Notes: generated from the sequence alone by a model not told the origin. A stretch of 32,099 nt of DNA from Tissierellia bacterium (GCA_028709465.1 JAQVWY010000025.1:1-32099), one strand, 5' to 3'. Positions 14,467-23,389 are shown, numbered from the stretch's first letter. Made by a program: numbers and translations.

Positions 14467-16725
14467 TCACATCCTAATAACGTTTGATATTAATTGTTCA
14501 TAAGATTGTATGAAAGAAGACAACCTATAATCTAAGGCTGAATATCGTTTATCTATTTTATTATTATCAATCATTACTTTAATGTATTTTTCGAAACCTA
14601 CCAATACAACTAATTCTTTTGCTCTTGTTATAGCAGTATAAAGTAAATTCCTAGTCAAAAGCATTTGTGGTCCCCATACTATAGGCATTATTATTACTGG
14701 AAACTCACTTCCCTGGCTTTTATGAATTGTAGTAGCATAAGCAAGAATAAGTTCATCTAGTTGATTGAATGGATAAGCAACCTCCTTTTCGTCATCAAAT
14801 TTTACATATAATTCTTGTTCATTATTATCAATGAATATTATATATCCTATATCTCCGTTATAAATTCCTTCACCAGTGATAGTCTTCCCATCAGCAAAAT
14901 TTATAGACCATTCAGCTTGATAGTTATTTTTTACTTGCATCACCTTATCGCCAACTCTGTATACATATTTTCCAAATACTTTTTCAGTTTTATTTTTAGA
15001 AGGAGGATTAATAGAAGCTTGCAAGCTTTTATTAAGTTCAACTACTCCTGCTTCCCCTTTTTTCATAGGAGATAAAACTTGAATGTCTTTAATAGGATTG
15101 TATTCATACTTTGATGGAAGTCGGTTTTTATATAAATCAACTATTAAATTACGAATATTCTCAATATTATTTTCCCTCATTAAGAAAAAATCAGAATCTT
15201 TTTTATTGTAAATGGGCATTATACCTTTATTTATTTTATGTGCATTTTGTACAATCATGCTCCCTAAAGATTGGCGAAAAATTTTATCTAATTTAATGGT
15301 TTTAATTATTTGGCTGTTAATAATATCATTTAAAACATTGCCTGCCCCAACAGATGGAAGTTGGTCAACATCTCCAACTAATATAAGTCTAGTTCCTTTT
15401 CGCAAAGCTTTTAGCAAGTTATTCATTAATAATATATCAACCATAGACATTTCATCAACAATAACTACATCACAGTCAAGAGGTGAATCTTCATTTTTAT
15501 TAAAACTAAGATTGCTATCATCTTCACCATAATCATATTCTAATAATCTATGGATAGTTTTAGCTTCCCTATCAGTGGATTCTGTAATGCGTTTTGCTGC
15601 TCTTCCAGTAGGGGCACATAAAAGTATTTTTTTCTTCATTTTTTCAAAAATTAAAATGATTGTTTTAATAATTGTTGTTTTACCAGTTCCAGGGCCTCCA
15701 GTTACTACGGTAACACCATTTATTACCGATTGGATAACTGCTTCTTTTTGCATAGGAGTAAGTTTTATATTTGATTTCTTTTCAATATCTTTCATGTATG
15801 GTAATACTTCATTTTCTGATAGCTTATAGTCACTGTTAGCTAAATTAATTAAATTTTTGCATACATTTACTTCTGCAATATGATAAGGGATGTAATATAC
15901 TATCCTTTCATTATTAATGTTTTCTATATGTATTTTTCCTTGAAACGCCATATTTCTTATTTCATCTTCAATAACATCAGAATCAACATCTAAAATTTTT
16001 TGAGCACTATGAATTAACTTGTCATAGGGTGCGTAGGAATGGCCATTTGATGCAAATTCAGTTAGACAATATTTAATTCCTGAAGAAGTTCTGTATGGTG
16101 ACTCTTTATCAACTCCTAAAGAATAAGCGATTTTATCAGCTAGTTTAAAACCTATTCCGTAAATGTCATCTGTAAGTCTATAAGGATTCTCAGTAATAAG
16201 ATTTACAGTATTTTTACCGTACTGCTTATATATTTTAACGCCATATGCAGTGCTGATTCCTTTGTCTTGTAAAAACATCATTATTTCCTTAATATCTATT
16301 TGTTCAGCAAAGCTTTTGCTTATCATTTCAACTTTTTTTTCACCTATTCCATCTATTTCTGTTAATCTCATAGGATCATGCATTATAATATTAAAGGTGT
16401 CTTCTTTAAACAACTCTACAATTTTCTTCGCAGTATATTTTCCTACACCCTTAATTAATCCAGAAGATAAATAACTTTCTATTTGATCTATATTTGTAGG
16501 AAGAACCGAATTATATATATCAACATTAAATTGTTCTCCATATTTTGGATGTTTTATTTTTTTCCCGAAAACTTCTAATACTTCATTTGTAATATCTGTA
16601 CCAAAGACACCAGTTATAGTTAATACTTCATTATCAGTTTCCATTATTGCCACAGTGTAGCCATTATCATTGTTGCGAAAAATTGTTTCTACAACGGTTC
16701 CTTTATAAGATTCCATTTCTAACAT
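14467..16725 (-). CDS. recD2: RecD2-type ATP-dependent DNA helicase
   Basis: 5'-3' SF1B helicase of the RecBC-independent RecD2 type, acting in repair and fork maintenance. 752 residues, normal length. N-terminal OB-like domain (YKGTVVETIFRNNDNGYTVA), helix-hairpin-helix region (IKGVGKYTAKKI), then the helicase core: Walker A TGGPGTGKTT, motif II VVIVDEMSMVD, VGDVDQLPSVGAG, a YRxGDKVMQ-type SH3 insertion, and C-terminal ATTIHKSQGSEFPV and LLYTAITRAKE. The first ATG at 16725 has AAGGAG five bases upstream; a second ATG three codons later is less well placed. Followed closely by comF. Confidence 0.93.
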   Translation of the reverse strand: MLEMESYKGTVVETIFRNNDNGYTVAIMETDNEVLTITGVFGTDITNEVLEVFGKKIKHPKYGEQFNVDIYNSVLPTNIDQIESYLSSGLIKGVGKYTAKKIVELFKEDTFNIIMHDPMRLTEIDGIGEKKVEMISKSFAEQIDIKEIMMFLQDKGISTAYGVKIYKQYGKNTVNLITENPYRLTDDIYGIGFKLADKIAYSLGVDKESPYRTSSGIKYCLTEFASNGHSYAPYDKLIHSAQKILDVDSDVIEDEIRNMAFQGKIHIENINNERIVYYIPYHIAEVNVCKNLINLANSDYKLSENEVLPYMKDIEKKSNIKLTPMQKEAVIQSVINGVTVVTGGPGTGKTTIIKTIILIFEKMKKKILLCAPTGRAAKRITESTDREAKTIHRLLEYDYGEDDSNLSFNKNEDSPLDCDVVIVDEMSMVDILLMNNLLKALRKGTRLILVGDVDQLPSVGAGNVLNDIINSQIIKTIKLDKIFRQSLGSMIVQNAHKINKGIMPIYNKKDSDFFLMRENNIENIRNLIVDLYKNRLPSKYEYNPIKDIQVLSPMKKGEAGVVELNKSLQASINPPSKNKTEKVFGKYVYRVGDKVMQVKNNYQAEWSINFADGKTITGEGIYNGDIGYIIFIDNNEQELYVKFDDEKEVAYPFNQLDELILAYATTIHKSQGSEFPVIIMPIVWGPQMLLTRNLLYTAITRAKELVVLVGFEKYIKVMIDNNKIDKRYSALDYRLSSFIQSYEQLISNVIRM

Positions 16726-16956
16726 TATTGCTCCTTACCGATTTTTATAAGAAGATTTGATATATTTTTTAAATTATATCATAAATTTTAATAATGTAAT
16801 ACAAATTTTATGCTTTAAAGAAAATTTCACTTTAAATTTAGAGAAAAATATGATAGAGTAGGTAAATAAATATATTGATAAACATTAAAAATACAATGTA
16901 AAAGGGCATAATAATATTAAAATAAGTGATAATATAAGTTAAGAAAGGGATATGAA

Positions 16957-18552
16957 ATGTCAAAGGAGAATTTTATTAAAAGTGCTGCAATATTAGGTGT
17001 AGCTGGTTTTATAGTAAAAATATTAGGAGCAGTATACAGATTACCATTAACAAATCTTATTGGTACTGAGGGTATTGGTTATTATCAACCGGCATATAAT
17101 ATATATAATCTTTTACTAGTAGTTTCTCTGTCGGGATTTCCAACAGCGATTGCAAAACTTGTATCAGAAAAAAGAGCACTTAATAATTATGAAGGAGCAT
17201 ACCAGGTATATAAAGTATCACGTTGGGGATTATTTATTATTGGATTTGTTTCTTCCATATTCGTTTTTATATTTGCAAAACAAATTGTAAACTTCATAGG
17301 ATATCCAGGTTCTTATTATTCAATGATAGCATTAGTTCCTGCATTATTTGCTGTACCATTATTATCATCATACAGAGGTTTTTTCCAAGGCATTCAGAAT
17401 ATGACACCTATTGCCTTATCTCAAATTATTGAACAGTTATTTAGAGTAGCATCGGGATTATTTTTAGCTAATTACTTTATTAATATTGGATTAGAGGAGT
17501 CAGCGGCAGGTGCAACTTTTGGGGCATCAGTTGGAGGGATTGCAGCGTTAATAATAATAGTGATAATGTTTTATGCAAATAGGAAGAAATTTAAGGATGA
17601 AATAAAAGTAGCAACAAATAATAAAACAGAAAGTACATGGAATATAGTAAAGGGTCTATTGTATATTGCTATCCCAATTACTATAGGTGCATCAATTGCT
17701 CCTCTAATGGGTATATTTGATCAATATTTCGTTTCACTGAGGCTTTCTGCCATAGGATATAATGATGTACAAATAGCTGATTTATTTGGAGAATTAAGTG
17801 GTACAGCTCAAACTTTAATTAACTTTCCACAAGTATTTTCAACAGCTGTTGCTATGAGTTTAGTTCCAGTTATAACAGAATCTTTTATAAAAAGACAAAA
17901 CAACAAACTCAATATAACTGCAAATGCAGGTGTTAGATTATCAATGATTATAGGATTGCCATGCAGTATTGGATTTTTTGTCCTGGCAGAGCCGATAATT
18001 GCATTATTATATCCTACAATAGGTGCAGCAAAGCATGTAACTTCAGGAGAACTATTGCAAATTTTATCAATTGGTTTAATATTTCTAACTCTTGTTCAAG
18101 CATTTACTGCTATATTGCAATCAGTTAATAAACAGTTTCATCCAGTAAAAAATTTATTTTTTGGCTTAATAGTTAAAGTTATTCTATCCTTCATATTAAT
18201 CGGTATTCCATCATTGAATATTAAAGGAGCCGCTATTAGTTCCGTAGGAGCATATATTTTCGTTGCACTATTAAATTGGTATGATATTAATAAACATACA
18301 TCTGTTAATATTAAACTCATAAAGATTACAGTAAGACCTCTAGCATCTACGGCTGTAATGGCTGTTGCTGCTTCATTATCATTTAGGATATTTAATAGTA
18401 TAATTGGAAGTCAAAGGATTGTAACTTTATTGTCTATAGCAGTTGCAGGCATTATATATGTAATATGTTTATTCCTGACAGGTTCTATTACACAGGATGA
18501 TTTAAGTTTAATACCAAAGGGAGAAAAACTAAGGAAATTTGTGAGGAAATAA
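16957..18552 (+). CDS. SpoVB/YtgP-like polysaccharide (lipid II-type) flippase, MOP superfamily
   Basis: Integral membrane transporter of 531 residues with about 14 membrane segments, beginning with the family-typical KSAAILGVAGFIVKILGAVYR and LIGTEGIGYYQPAYNIY. Members include SpoVB, YtgP/Amj-type lipid II flippases and YabM. The immediate neighbour yabN points to YabM. It would move lipid-linked wall precursors across the membrane, perhaps during sporulation. GAAAGGGA lies six bases upstream of the ATG. The last bases carry the ribosome binding site for yabN. Confidence 0.88.
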   Translation: MSKENFIKSAAILGVAGFIVKILGAVYRLPLTNLIGTEGIGYYQPAYNIYNLLLVVSLSGFPTAIAKLVSEKRALNNYEGAYQVYKVSRWGLFIIGFVSSIFVFIFAKQIVNFIGYPGSYYSMIALVPALFAVPLLSSYRGFFQGIQNMTPIALSQIIEQLFRVASGLFLANYFINIGLEESAAGATFGASVGGIAALIIIVIMFYANRKKFKDEIKVATNNKTESTWNIVKGLLYIAIPITIGASIAPLMGIFDQYFVSLRLSAIGYNDVQIADLFGELSGTAQTLINFPQVFSTAVAMSLVPVITESFIKRQNNKLNITANAGVRLSMIIGLPCSIGFFVLAEPIIALLYPTIGAAKHVTSGELLQILSIGLIFLTLVQAFTAILQSVNKQFHPVKNLFFGLIVKVILSFILIGIPSLNIKGAAISSVGAYIFVALLNWYDINKHTSVNIKLIKITVRPLASTAVMAVAASLSFRIFNSIIGSQRIVTLLSIAVAGIIYVICLFLTGSITQDDLSLIPKGEKLRKFVRK

Positions 18553-18554
18553 TA

Positions 18555-20000
18555 ATGAATACTATACAAATAATCGGGATGGGATCTGGAAAATTGCATG
18601 ATTTGACACTGAAAGCATTTAATGCTTTAAATGAAGGTATCCCTAATTATTCAAGAACCGACAGACATCCGATAATTAATGAAATTAAGGATAATAACAT
18701 TGAAATACATACATTTGATGAATATTTTGAAAAATATGATACTTTTGAAGAAATTTATAATAATATTACAATAAAAATTATTGAATTATCTGAAAAGTAT
18801 GGTAAAATAAATTACTGCACTGCAGGAAGTCCATTTTATAGTGATATTGTAACAAAAAAGCTTATAGATGAATATAAAGATAAAATTAATATCATAATAA
18901 TTGATGGGATGAGTTTTCTGGATAAATGTATAAAATTATGTGGAGCTTCCGATTATAAAAGTATAAAAATTTTAGATTCTCTTGAAGTTGATGAATTTTC
19001 TTTTGATGTTAATTCAATAAATATTATAACACAAGTTTATGATGAAGAAGTAGCATCACAGCTTAAAATTAAGCTGATGGAAACATATTCAGATGATTTT
19101 ATGGTACAAATAATTGACGTATTAGACGAAACTGTTAAAAAGATACCCTTATATGAGCTGGATCAAGAAAAAAAATATGGATTTTCAACATATTTTTGTA
19201 TTAATTCTATTGAAAAATCTAAAAAGACAGTGTATAATATAAACAATCTTTTACAAATTATGAAAATTCTTAGAGGCCCTGAGGGTTGTCATTGGGATAA
19301 AAAGCAAACTCATAAATCATTACGTCAACACGTTATTGAAGAAGCCTATGAGGTTGTAGATGCAATTGACAATGAAGATATAGATAATTTAGTAGAGGAA
19401 TTGGGAGATTTACTTTTGCAAGTAATTTTTCATTCACAAATAGGTAGTGAAGAAGGTTATTTAAATTTCAATGATATTGTTACGAGAGTATGCAATAAAA
19501 TGTATTCTAGGCACCCTCACGTTTTTGGCAATGAGAAGGCTAATACATTAGATGAAGCTTTAAATAGTTGGGAAAAAGCTAAACAAAAGGAAAAAAATAC
19601 GAATACATATACAGAAAACTTAAAAAATGTATCTAAATCGTTGTCTCCTCTTAGCAGGAGCTATAAAATTCAAAAGCGAGCTGCTAATGTAGGCTTTGAT
19701 TGGCCTAATGAAACAGGAGCATTAAATAAAATTAAAGAAGAGCTCTTTGAATTTATAGAAGAATATAAAAATATGGACTTCAATAAAATGGAGAATGAAT
19801 TTGGGGATTTGCTTTTTGCTATGGTAAACTTTTCAAGGTTTATGAATATTAATCCAGATGTAGCATTGAATAAAACAATAAATAAATTTATTAATAGATT
19901 TGAATTTATTGAAAAAAATTCCACAAAAGATTTAAAAGAAATGACTCTTCAAGAAATGGATGAGTTATGGGAAAAATCAAAGATTCCTTATGGAATTTAG
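18555..20000 (+). CDS. YabN family: tetrapyrrole-methylase-like domain fused to MazG pyrophosphohydrolase
   Basis: 481 residues. The N-terminal ~225 residues have the tetrapyrrole methylase fold but with weakened SAM motifs: IIGMGSGKLHDLTLKA for the usual GLGPGD, and TAGSPFYSD for PGHP. The C-terminal half is a complete MazG with two repeats: GCHWDKKQTHKSLRQHVIEE, EELGDLLLQVIFHS, SRHPHVFG, then EELFEFIEEYKN and ENEFGDLLFAMVNFSRF. MazG hydrolyses (d)NTPs to monophosphates, cleaning the nucleotide pool; the methylase half has no known reaction. The start lies two bases after the flippase stop with GAGGAAA in the flippase 3' end. Order flippase-yabN matches the Bacillus yabM-yabN pair. Confidence 0.92.
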   Translation: MNTIQIIGMGSGKLHDLTLKAFNALNEGIPNYSRTDRHPIINEIKDNNIEIHTFDEYFEKYDTFEEIYNNITIKIIELSEKYGKINYCTAGSPFYSDIVTKKLIDEYKDKINIIIIDGMSFLDKCIKLCGASDYKSIKILDSLEVDEFSFDVNSINIITQVYDEEVASQLKIKLMETYSDDFMVQIIDVLDETVKKIPLYELDQEKKYGFSTYFCINSIEKSKKTVYNINNLLQIMKILRGPEGCHWDKKQTHKSLRQHVIEEAYEVVDAIDNEDIDNLVEELGDLLLQVIFHSQIGSEEGYLNFNDIVTRVCNKMYSRHPHVFGNEKANTLDEALNSWEKAKQKEKNTNTYTENLKNVSKSLSPLSRSYKIQKRAANVGFDWPNETGALNKIKEELFEFIEEYKNMDFNKMENEFGDLLFAMVNFSRFMNINPDVALNKTINKFINRFEFIEKNSTKDLKEMTLQEMDELWEKSKIPYGI

Positions 20001-20035
20001 ATAAATTAAATTTTTTTTACTAAGGAGGTAATATT

Positions 20036-20314
20036 GTGAATAAAGCTGAATTAATTGCTAGTGTTGCAGAAAAAACTGGTTTTACAAAAAAAGATGCAGA
20101 AAAAGCATTAAATGGATTTATGGAAACTATAAAAGATGAACTAGTTGCTGGTGGTAAAGTTCAACTAGTAGGTTTTGGAACTTTTGAAGTTAGAGACAGA
20201 AAAGAAAGACAAGGAAGAAACCCTAGAAACCCTAGTGAAACAATTGATATTCCAGCATCAAAGGCTCCTGTATTCAAAGCGGGAAAATCTTTAAAAGAAG
20301 CGGTAAATAATTAA
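20036..20314 (+). CDS. hup: HU family DNA-binding protein
   Basis: Nucleoid-associated dimeric protein that bends DNA. 92 residues with the whole HU fold: MNKAELIASVAEKTGFTKKD, GFGTFEVRDRKERQGRNPRN (arm) and APVFKAGKSLKEAV. GTG start with a perfect AGGAGG (20023-20028) seven bases upstream. It is 35 bases after yabN and ends at a terminator, so it closes this operon. In many clostridia the next gene would be rqcP/yabO; here the next gene belongs to a different unit. Confidence 0.96.
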   Translation: MNKAELIASVAEKTGFTKKDAEKALNGFMETIKDELVAGGKVQLVGFGTFEVRDRKERQGRNPRNPSETIDIPASKAPVFKAGKSLKEAVNN

Positions 20315-20398
20315 TTGTTATAATTAAGTATGAAATATTTATAATAGAATATAGTATAACATATAATTATAATACAATATTTTACAAATTGTTTGCTT

Positions 20399-20447
20399 AA
20401 AAGCCGTATTAGATGGAAATTGTCGAAATCTATGCGGTTTTTTTTGA
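20399..20447 (+). terminator. Terminator after hup
   Basis: A long imperfect stem: AAAAGCCGTATTAGAT pairs with ATCTATGCGGTTTT, with a bulge and a G-T pair, followed by eight T. It separates hup from the next promoter only ten bases further on. Confidence 0.75.
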
Positions 20448-20456
20448 TTATTTTTG

Positions 20457-20485
20457 TTGACATTACAAATTACTGGTAGTATAAT
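20457..20485 (+). promoter_or_regulatory. Consensus sigma-A promoter of the metal-exporter/fur operon
   Basis: Perfect TTGACA (20457-20462), 17-base spacer and perfect TATAAT (20480-20485). Such an exact promoter implies strong transcription when not repressed, and an operator directly follows the -10. Confidence 0.9.
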
Positions 20486-20512
20486 CCTAAATGCAAGTAA
20501 TTTGCATTTAGG
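20486..20512 (+). promoter_or_regulatory. Perfect inverted-repeat operator, probable Fur-family site
   Basis: Arms CCTAAATGCAA and TTGCATTTAGG are perfect 11-bp complements around GTAAT. The core has the 7-1-7 layout of Fur-family boxes (TGCAAGT-A-ATTTGCA). It begins at the base after the -10, covers the transcription start and overlaps the ribosome binding site AGGAGG. A Fur-family gene is the second gene of the operon, so autoregulation is likely. Confidence 0.8.
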
Positions 20513-20519
20513 AGGATAT

Positions 20520-21368
20520 ATGATAGATATTATTATTGATACATTGCTGGATTCAATTAGGACGCTGCCATTTTTATTTGCAGCTTATTTGTTTATTGAG
20601 TATATTGAGCATAAATCATCAGATAAAATAATAAATGTACTTAAGAAGTATGGTACATTTGGAGGAGCTTTATTAGGTTGTATCCCTCAATGTGGGTTTT
20701 CAGTAGCAGCATCCAATTTGTATGCAGGAAGAATTATTACTAAAGGTACTCTTATAGCAGTATTTATTTCTACTTCTGACGAAGCAGTACCAGTTTTGTT
20801 ATCTAGTCCAGGTAATTTTGGAACTATATTAAATATAATAGCTTTTAAAATTGTTATTGCACTTATTGCTGGGTTTTTAATAGATTTGATTTTAAAAAAA
20901 AATGTAAATAATAAAGTATATGAAAATTACAACAGCAATAATGCTATGAGTCATATGTGTTCAGATTGTGGTTGCAATGATCATAGCATACTAAAACCAG
21001 CAATAAAACATACACTTAGCATATTTGTCTTTATGATATTAACTACATTTATTATAAACCTTATTATAAATTCTATTGGTGAAGAAAATTTATCAACGTT
21101 ACTTCTATCAAATAGTATTTATCAGCCAGCAATTGCAGCAATTATAGGTTTTATACCTAATTGTGCATCTTCAGTAATTCTAACGCAATTATATTTATCT
21201 GGAGCCTTAAGCTTTGGATCAATAATAGCAGGCTTAAGCACAGGGGCAGGTGTTGGATTGTTAGTGCTATTTAAAGCCAATAACGATGTATTGGATAATA
21301 TTAAAATTATTGTTTATATGTATATAGTAAGTGTAATTTCAGGAACACTAATTCAATTAATTATATAG
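20520..21368 (+). CDS. Putative heavy-metal/manganese exporter (ArsP_2-like multi-pass permease)
   Basis: Integral membrane protein of ~282 residues with about eight to ten helices in two homologous halves (ALLGCIPQCGFSVAASNLYAG and AIIGFIPNCASSVILTQLYLSG) and a central cytoplasmic loop with CSDCGCNDHS. The paired IPQC/IPNC motifs match the family I know as putative 10TM heavy-metal exporter or putative manganese transporter; the ion is not known from sequence. The start is set to ATG 20520, four bases after AGGAGG: the longest frame begins upstream of the -35 box and cannot be the transcript's start. It is followed nine bases later by the Fur-family gene. Confidence 0.8.
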   Translation: MIDIIIDTLLDSIRTLPFLFAAYLFIEYIEHKSSDKIINVLKKYGTFGGALLGCIPQCGFSVAASNLYAGRIITKGTLIAVFISTSDEAVPVLLSSPGNFGTILNIIAFKIVIALIAGFLIDLILKKNVNNKVYENYNSNNAMSHMCSDCGCNDHSILKPAIKHTLSIFVFMILTTFIINLIINSIGEENLSTLLLSNSIYQPAIAAIIGFIPNCASSVILTQLYLSGALSFGSIIAGLSTGAGVGLLVLFKANNDVLDNIKIIVYMYIVSVISGTLIQLII

Positions 21369-21377
21369 AGGTTAGTT

Positions 21378-21800
21378 ATGATTGAGGATTTGCTTAAAAA
21401 AGCATTATTAAAAAATACTAAACAGAGACATATGATACTATCAATAATTAAATCTGAAAAAAAGCCTGTTACAGCTGAAGAAATTTATATTAAACTTAAT
21501 AAAAATAAAGGCAATATAAATTTATCTACGGTTTATAGAACATTGAATATTTTAAGTGAAAAAAATATTCTATTAAAAATACTTAAGGAAGATGGAACTG
21601 CTTCATATCAAATAAATGATAATCTACATAACCACTATATAACTTGTTATAAATGCCATAATTCAATTCTTATCGATAAATGTCCTATAAAGGATTTTAG
21701 TGAAAAAATAAGTAAGGATACTGGATATGTTATTACAGGTCATAGCCTCCAGTTAACAGGATTATGTCCAAAATGCTCTAAACATGTAAATAATGACTAA
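21378..21800 (+). CDS. Fur family metal-dependent transcriptional repressor
   Basis: 140 residues. Winged-helix domain in residues 1-80 (TKQRHMILSIIKSEKKPVTAEEIY, LSTVYRTLNIL), then a metal-binding dimer domain beginning HNHYITCYKCH and ending LCPKCSK. The two CxxC pairs form the structural zinc site. Subfamily (Fur, Zur, Mur or PerR) cannot be fixed; PerR-type Asp/His ligands were not tested. It is co-transcribed with the exporter gene and ends at a bidirectional terminator. The likely target is the operator at 20486-20512. Confidence 0.9.
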   Translation: MIEDLLKKALLKNTKQRHMILSIIKSEKKPVTAEEIYIKLNKNKGNINLSTVYRTLNILSEKNILLKILKEDGTASYQINDNLHNHYITCYKCHNSILIDKCPIKDFSEKISKDTGYVITGHSLQLTGLCPKCSKHVNND

Positions 21801-21807
21801 ATGTATT

Positions 21808-21852
21808 AAAAAAATCTTGGGCTAAATTTAGAAATTAGCCCAAGATTTTTTC
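21808..21852. terminator. Bidirectional terminator shared by fur-like gene and sdaAA
   Basis: Perfect stem AAAATCTTGGGCTAA/TTAGCCCAAGATTTT with a nine-base loop, A run on one side and T run on the other. The last codons and the stop of sdaAA (minus strand) lie inside the stem, so the terminator overlaps coding sequence. Confidence 0.9.
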
Positions 21853-22704
21853 TGCTATAGCTTTACCAGTATCAGTAGCTGCAATACCACCTTTAGCAGT
21901 TTCTTTAAAATCAGGATGCATTGCTATACCTACGTTAAACATTGCTTCAACAGTTTCATCAAAACTAACTATACTTTTTATGCCTGATAGGGCTAACTCT
22001 GCAGATGTCATTGCATTGACTGCTCCCGAAGAATTTCTTTTAGAGCATGGTGATTCTACTAATCCTGCTACTGGGTCACATATAAGACCCATAATGTTTT
22101 TAAGGCAAATCGAAGCAGCAGTTAGTGACATTTCAGGTGAACCACCTATCATTTCAACAATTCCTGCAGCTGCCATAGCGGCTGCTGATCCACATTCAGC
22201 TTGACATCCTCCTTCAGCTCCTGCTACTGTAGCATTTTGAGTTATTATCTTGCCAATGCCTGATGCAGTAAGTAATCCTCTAATTAGAATGTCTTCACTT
22301 AATTGAAAATCTTCCGATACTGTTATTAAAGATGCGGGTATTATCCCGCTGGAACCTGCTGTAGGTGCTGCACAAATTCTTCCCATTGATGCATTGTGTT
22401 CAGAACATGCAAGAGCTCTTGTCATAGCTTTATTAATACTGCTACCACAAATTGTTTTGTTATTGTTCATGTAAGCCTTAAGTTTTTTTGCTTCTCCACC
22501 TATAATATTTCCCATTGTATATTCCGTTTTATTTTCATAACTTTCTATGGAGTTTTTCATTACCTTTAAAATTAATTTCATATTGCTGATAATTTTATTT
22601 CGATCAACGTCTGTATTTTCTATTTCATCTAAAATAACTATTTCTGATATAGGTAAATTAAGTTCTTTGCATTTTTCTAATAATTCCTTGCCGTTATTAT
22701 ACAT
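21835..22704 (-). CDS. sdaAA: L-serine dehydratase, iron-sulfur-dependent, alpha subunit
   Basis: With SdaAB, deaminates L-serine to pyruvate and ammonia using a [4Fe-4S] cluster. 289 residues. Cluster and active-site regions are present: CAAPTAGSSGIIPAS, GAEGGCQAECGSAAAMAA, and CLKNIMGLICDPVAGLVESPC, which supplies further cysteines. It overlaps the end of sdaAB by eight bases, with the ribosome binding site GGCGGTGA inside sdaAB. Ends inside a terminator stem. Serine degradation to pyruvate is a typical energy route in amino-acid-fermenting clostridia. Confidence 0.95.
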   Translation of the reverse strand: MYNNGKELLEKCKELNLPISEIVILDEIENTDVDRNKIISNMKLILKVMKNSIESYENKTEYTMGNIIGGEAKKLKAYMNNNKTICGSSINKAMTRALACSEHNASMGRICAAPTAGSSGIIPASLITVSEDFQLSEDILIRGLLTASGIGKIITQNATVAGAEGGCQAECGSAAAMAAAGIVEMIGGSPEMSLTAASICLKNIMGLICDPVAGLVESPCSKRNSSGAVNAMTSAELALSGIKSIVSFDETVEAMFNVGIAMHPDFKETAKGGIAATDTGKAIAEKILG

Positions 22705-23389
22705 TTATTTCACCGCCTTTTATAGTGCCAATTTTAATTACCGTAGTTACTATTTCTAGTTCTTTAATTTTATTAATTATATCATCATTTACATCACCGT
22801 CAGTTTCAATAATCATGGTTGCTTCTTTTCCTTTCGATTTTCTGCTCACATTCATGGTTGCAATATTTATACCTTCTTGTGATAAGATGCTTGAAACACT
22901 GGTAATTACACCTTTAACATCGGGATAATTTATTATTAGTGTAAAGTAGTCACTAGTAAATTTAACTTCATATCCATTTATATTAGTAATTAATACTGCA
23001 CCACCTCCAGTTGAGGATCCCATAATGACAGTTTTTGCGCCTGATTCATTTTCAATTTCAAATTTTACTGTATTTGGATGAACTGGACCTAAATCTTGAG
23101 GAATAAACTCATATTTTAAATTAATTTTTTGTGCCAATTCAAAAGAATCTCTTAATTGTTCATCATATGGATCGAGTCCCATGATACCAGCTAATAGAGC
23201 TCTATCAGTGCCATGACCCTTATAAGTATGCATAAATGAACCATGAAGATAGAATTTTACTTTTACTATATTTTCACCTGCTATTGAAGAAGCTATTTTA
23301 GCTAATCTTGCAGCTCCAGCAGTATGGGAGCTTGATGGACCAATCATTATTGGACCAAGAACATCAAAAATACTGTTAACTTTTTTCAT
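22697..23389 (-). CDS. sdaAB: L-serine dehydratase, iron-sulfur-dependent, beta subunit
   Basis: 230 residues, first gene of the sdaAB-sdaAA pair. The N-terminal part has the family signature MIGPSSSHTAGAARLAKIA and FYLHGSFMHTYKGHGTDRAL. An ACT domain fills the C-terminal ~75 residues (IINYPDVKGVITSVSSILSQ), a regulatory module that often binds serine. Start ATG at 23389 has GAGGT nine bases upstream. A terminator lies between it and glyA, so the pair has its own promoter in the very AT-rich 80 bases upstream, although no clear -35/-10 pair could be named. Confidence 0.94.
   Translation of the reverse strand: MKKVNSIFDVLGPIMIGPSSSHTAGAARLAKIASSIAGENIVKVKFYLHGSFMHTYKGHGTDRALLAGIMGLDPYDEQLRDSFELAQKINLKYEFIPQDLGPVHPNTVKFEIENESGAKTVIMGSSTGGGAVLITNINGYEVKFTSDYFTLIINYPDVKGVITSVSSILSQEGINIATMNVSRKSKGKEATMIIETDGDVNDDIINKIKELEIVTTVIKIGTIKGGEINV

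Noticed and set aside
14815..15829. Several plus-strand open frames inside recD2
   Set aside because: They lie antisense to conserved helicase motifs, have no ribosome binding sites and code for low-complexity hydrophobic peptides.
14467..16725. comF/recD2 and pilC/pilT as one competence system
   Set aside because: The loci are separated by unrelated genes on different strands, and no comEA, comEC or dprA is in the window.
20454..20519. Upstream extension of the metal exporter start to TTG 20454
   Set aside because: The codon lies before the -35 box of the only promoter, so it cannot be on the transcript; the operator would be within the gene.
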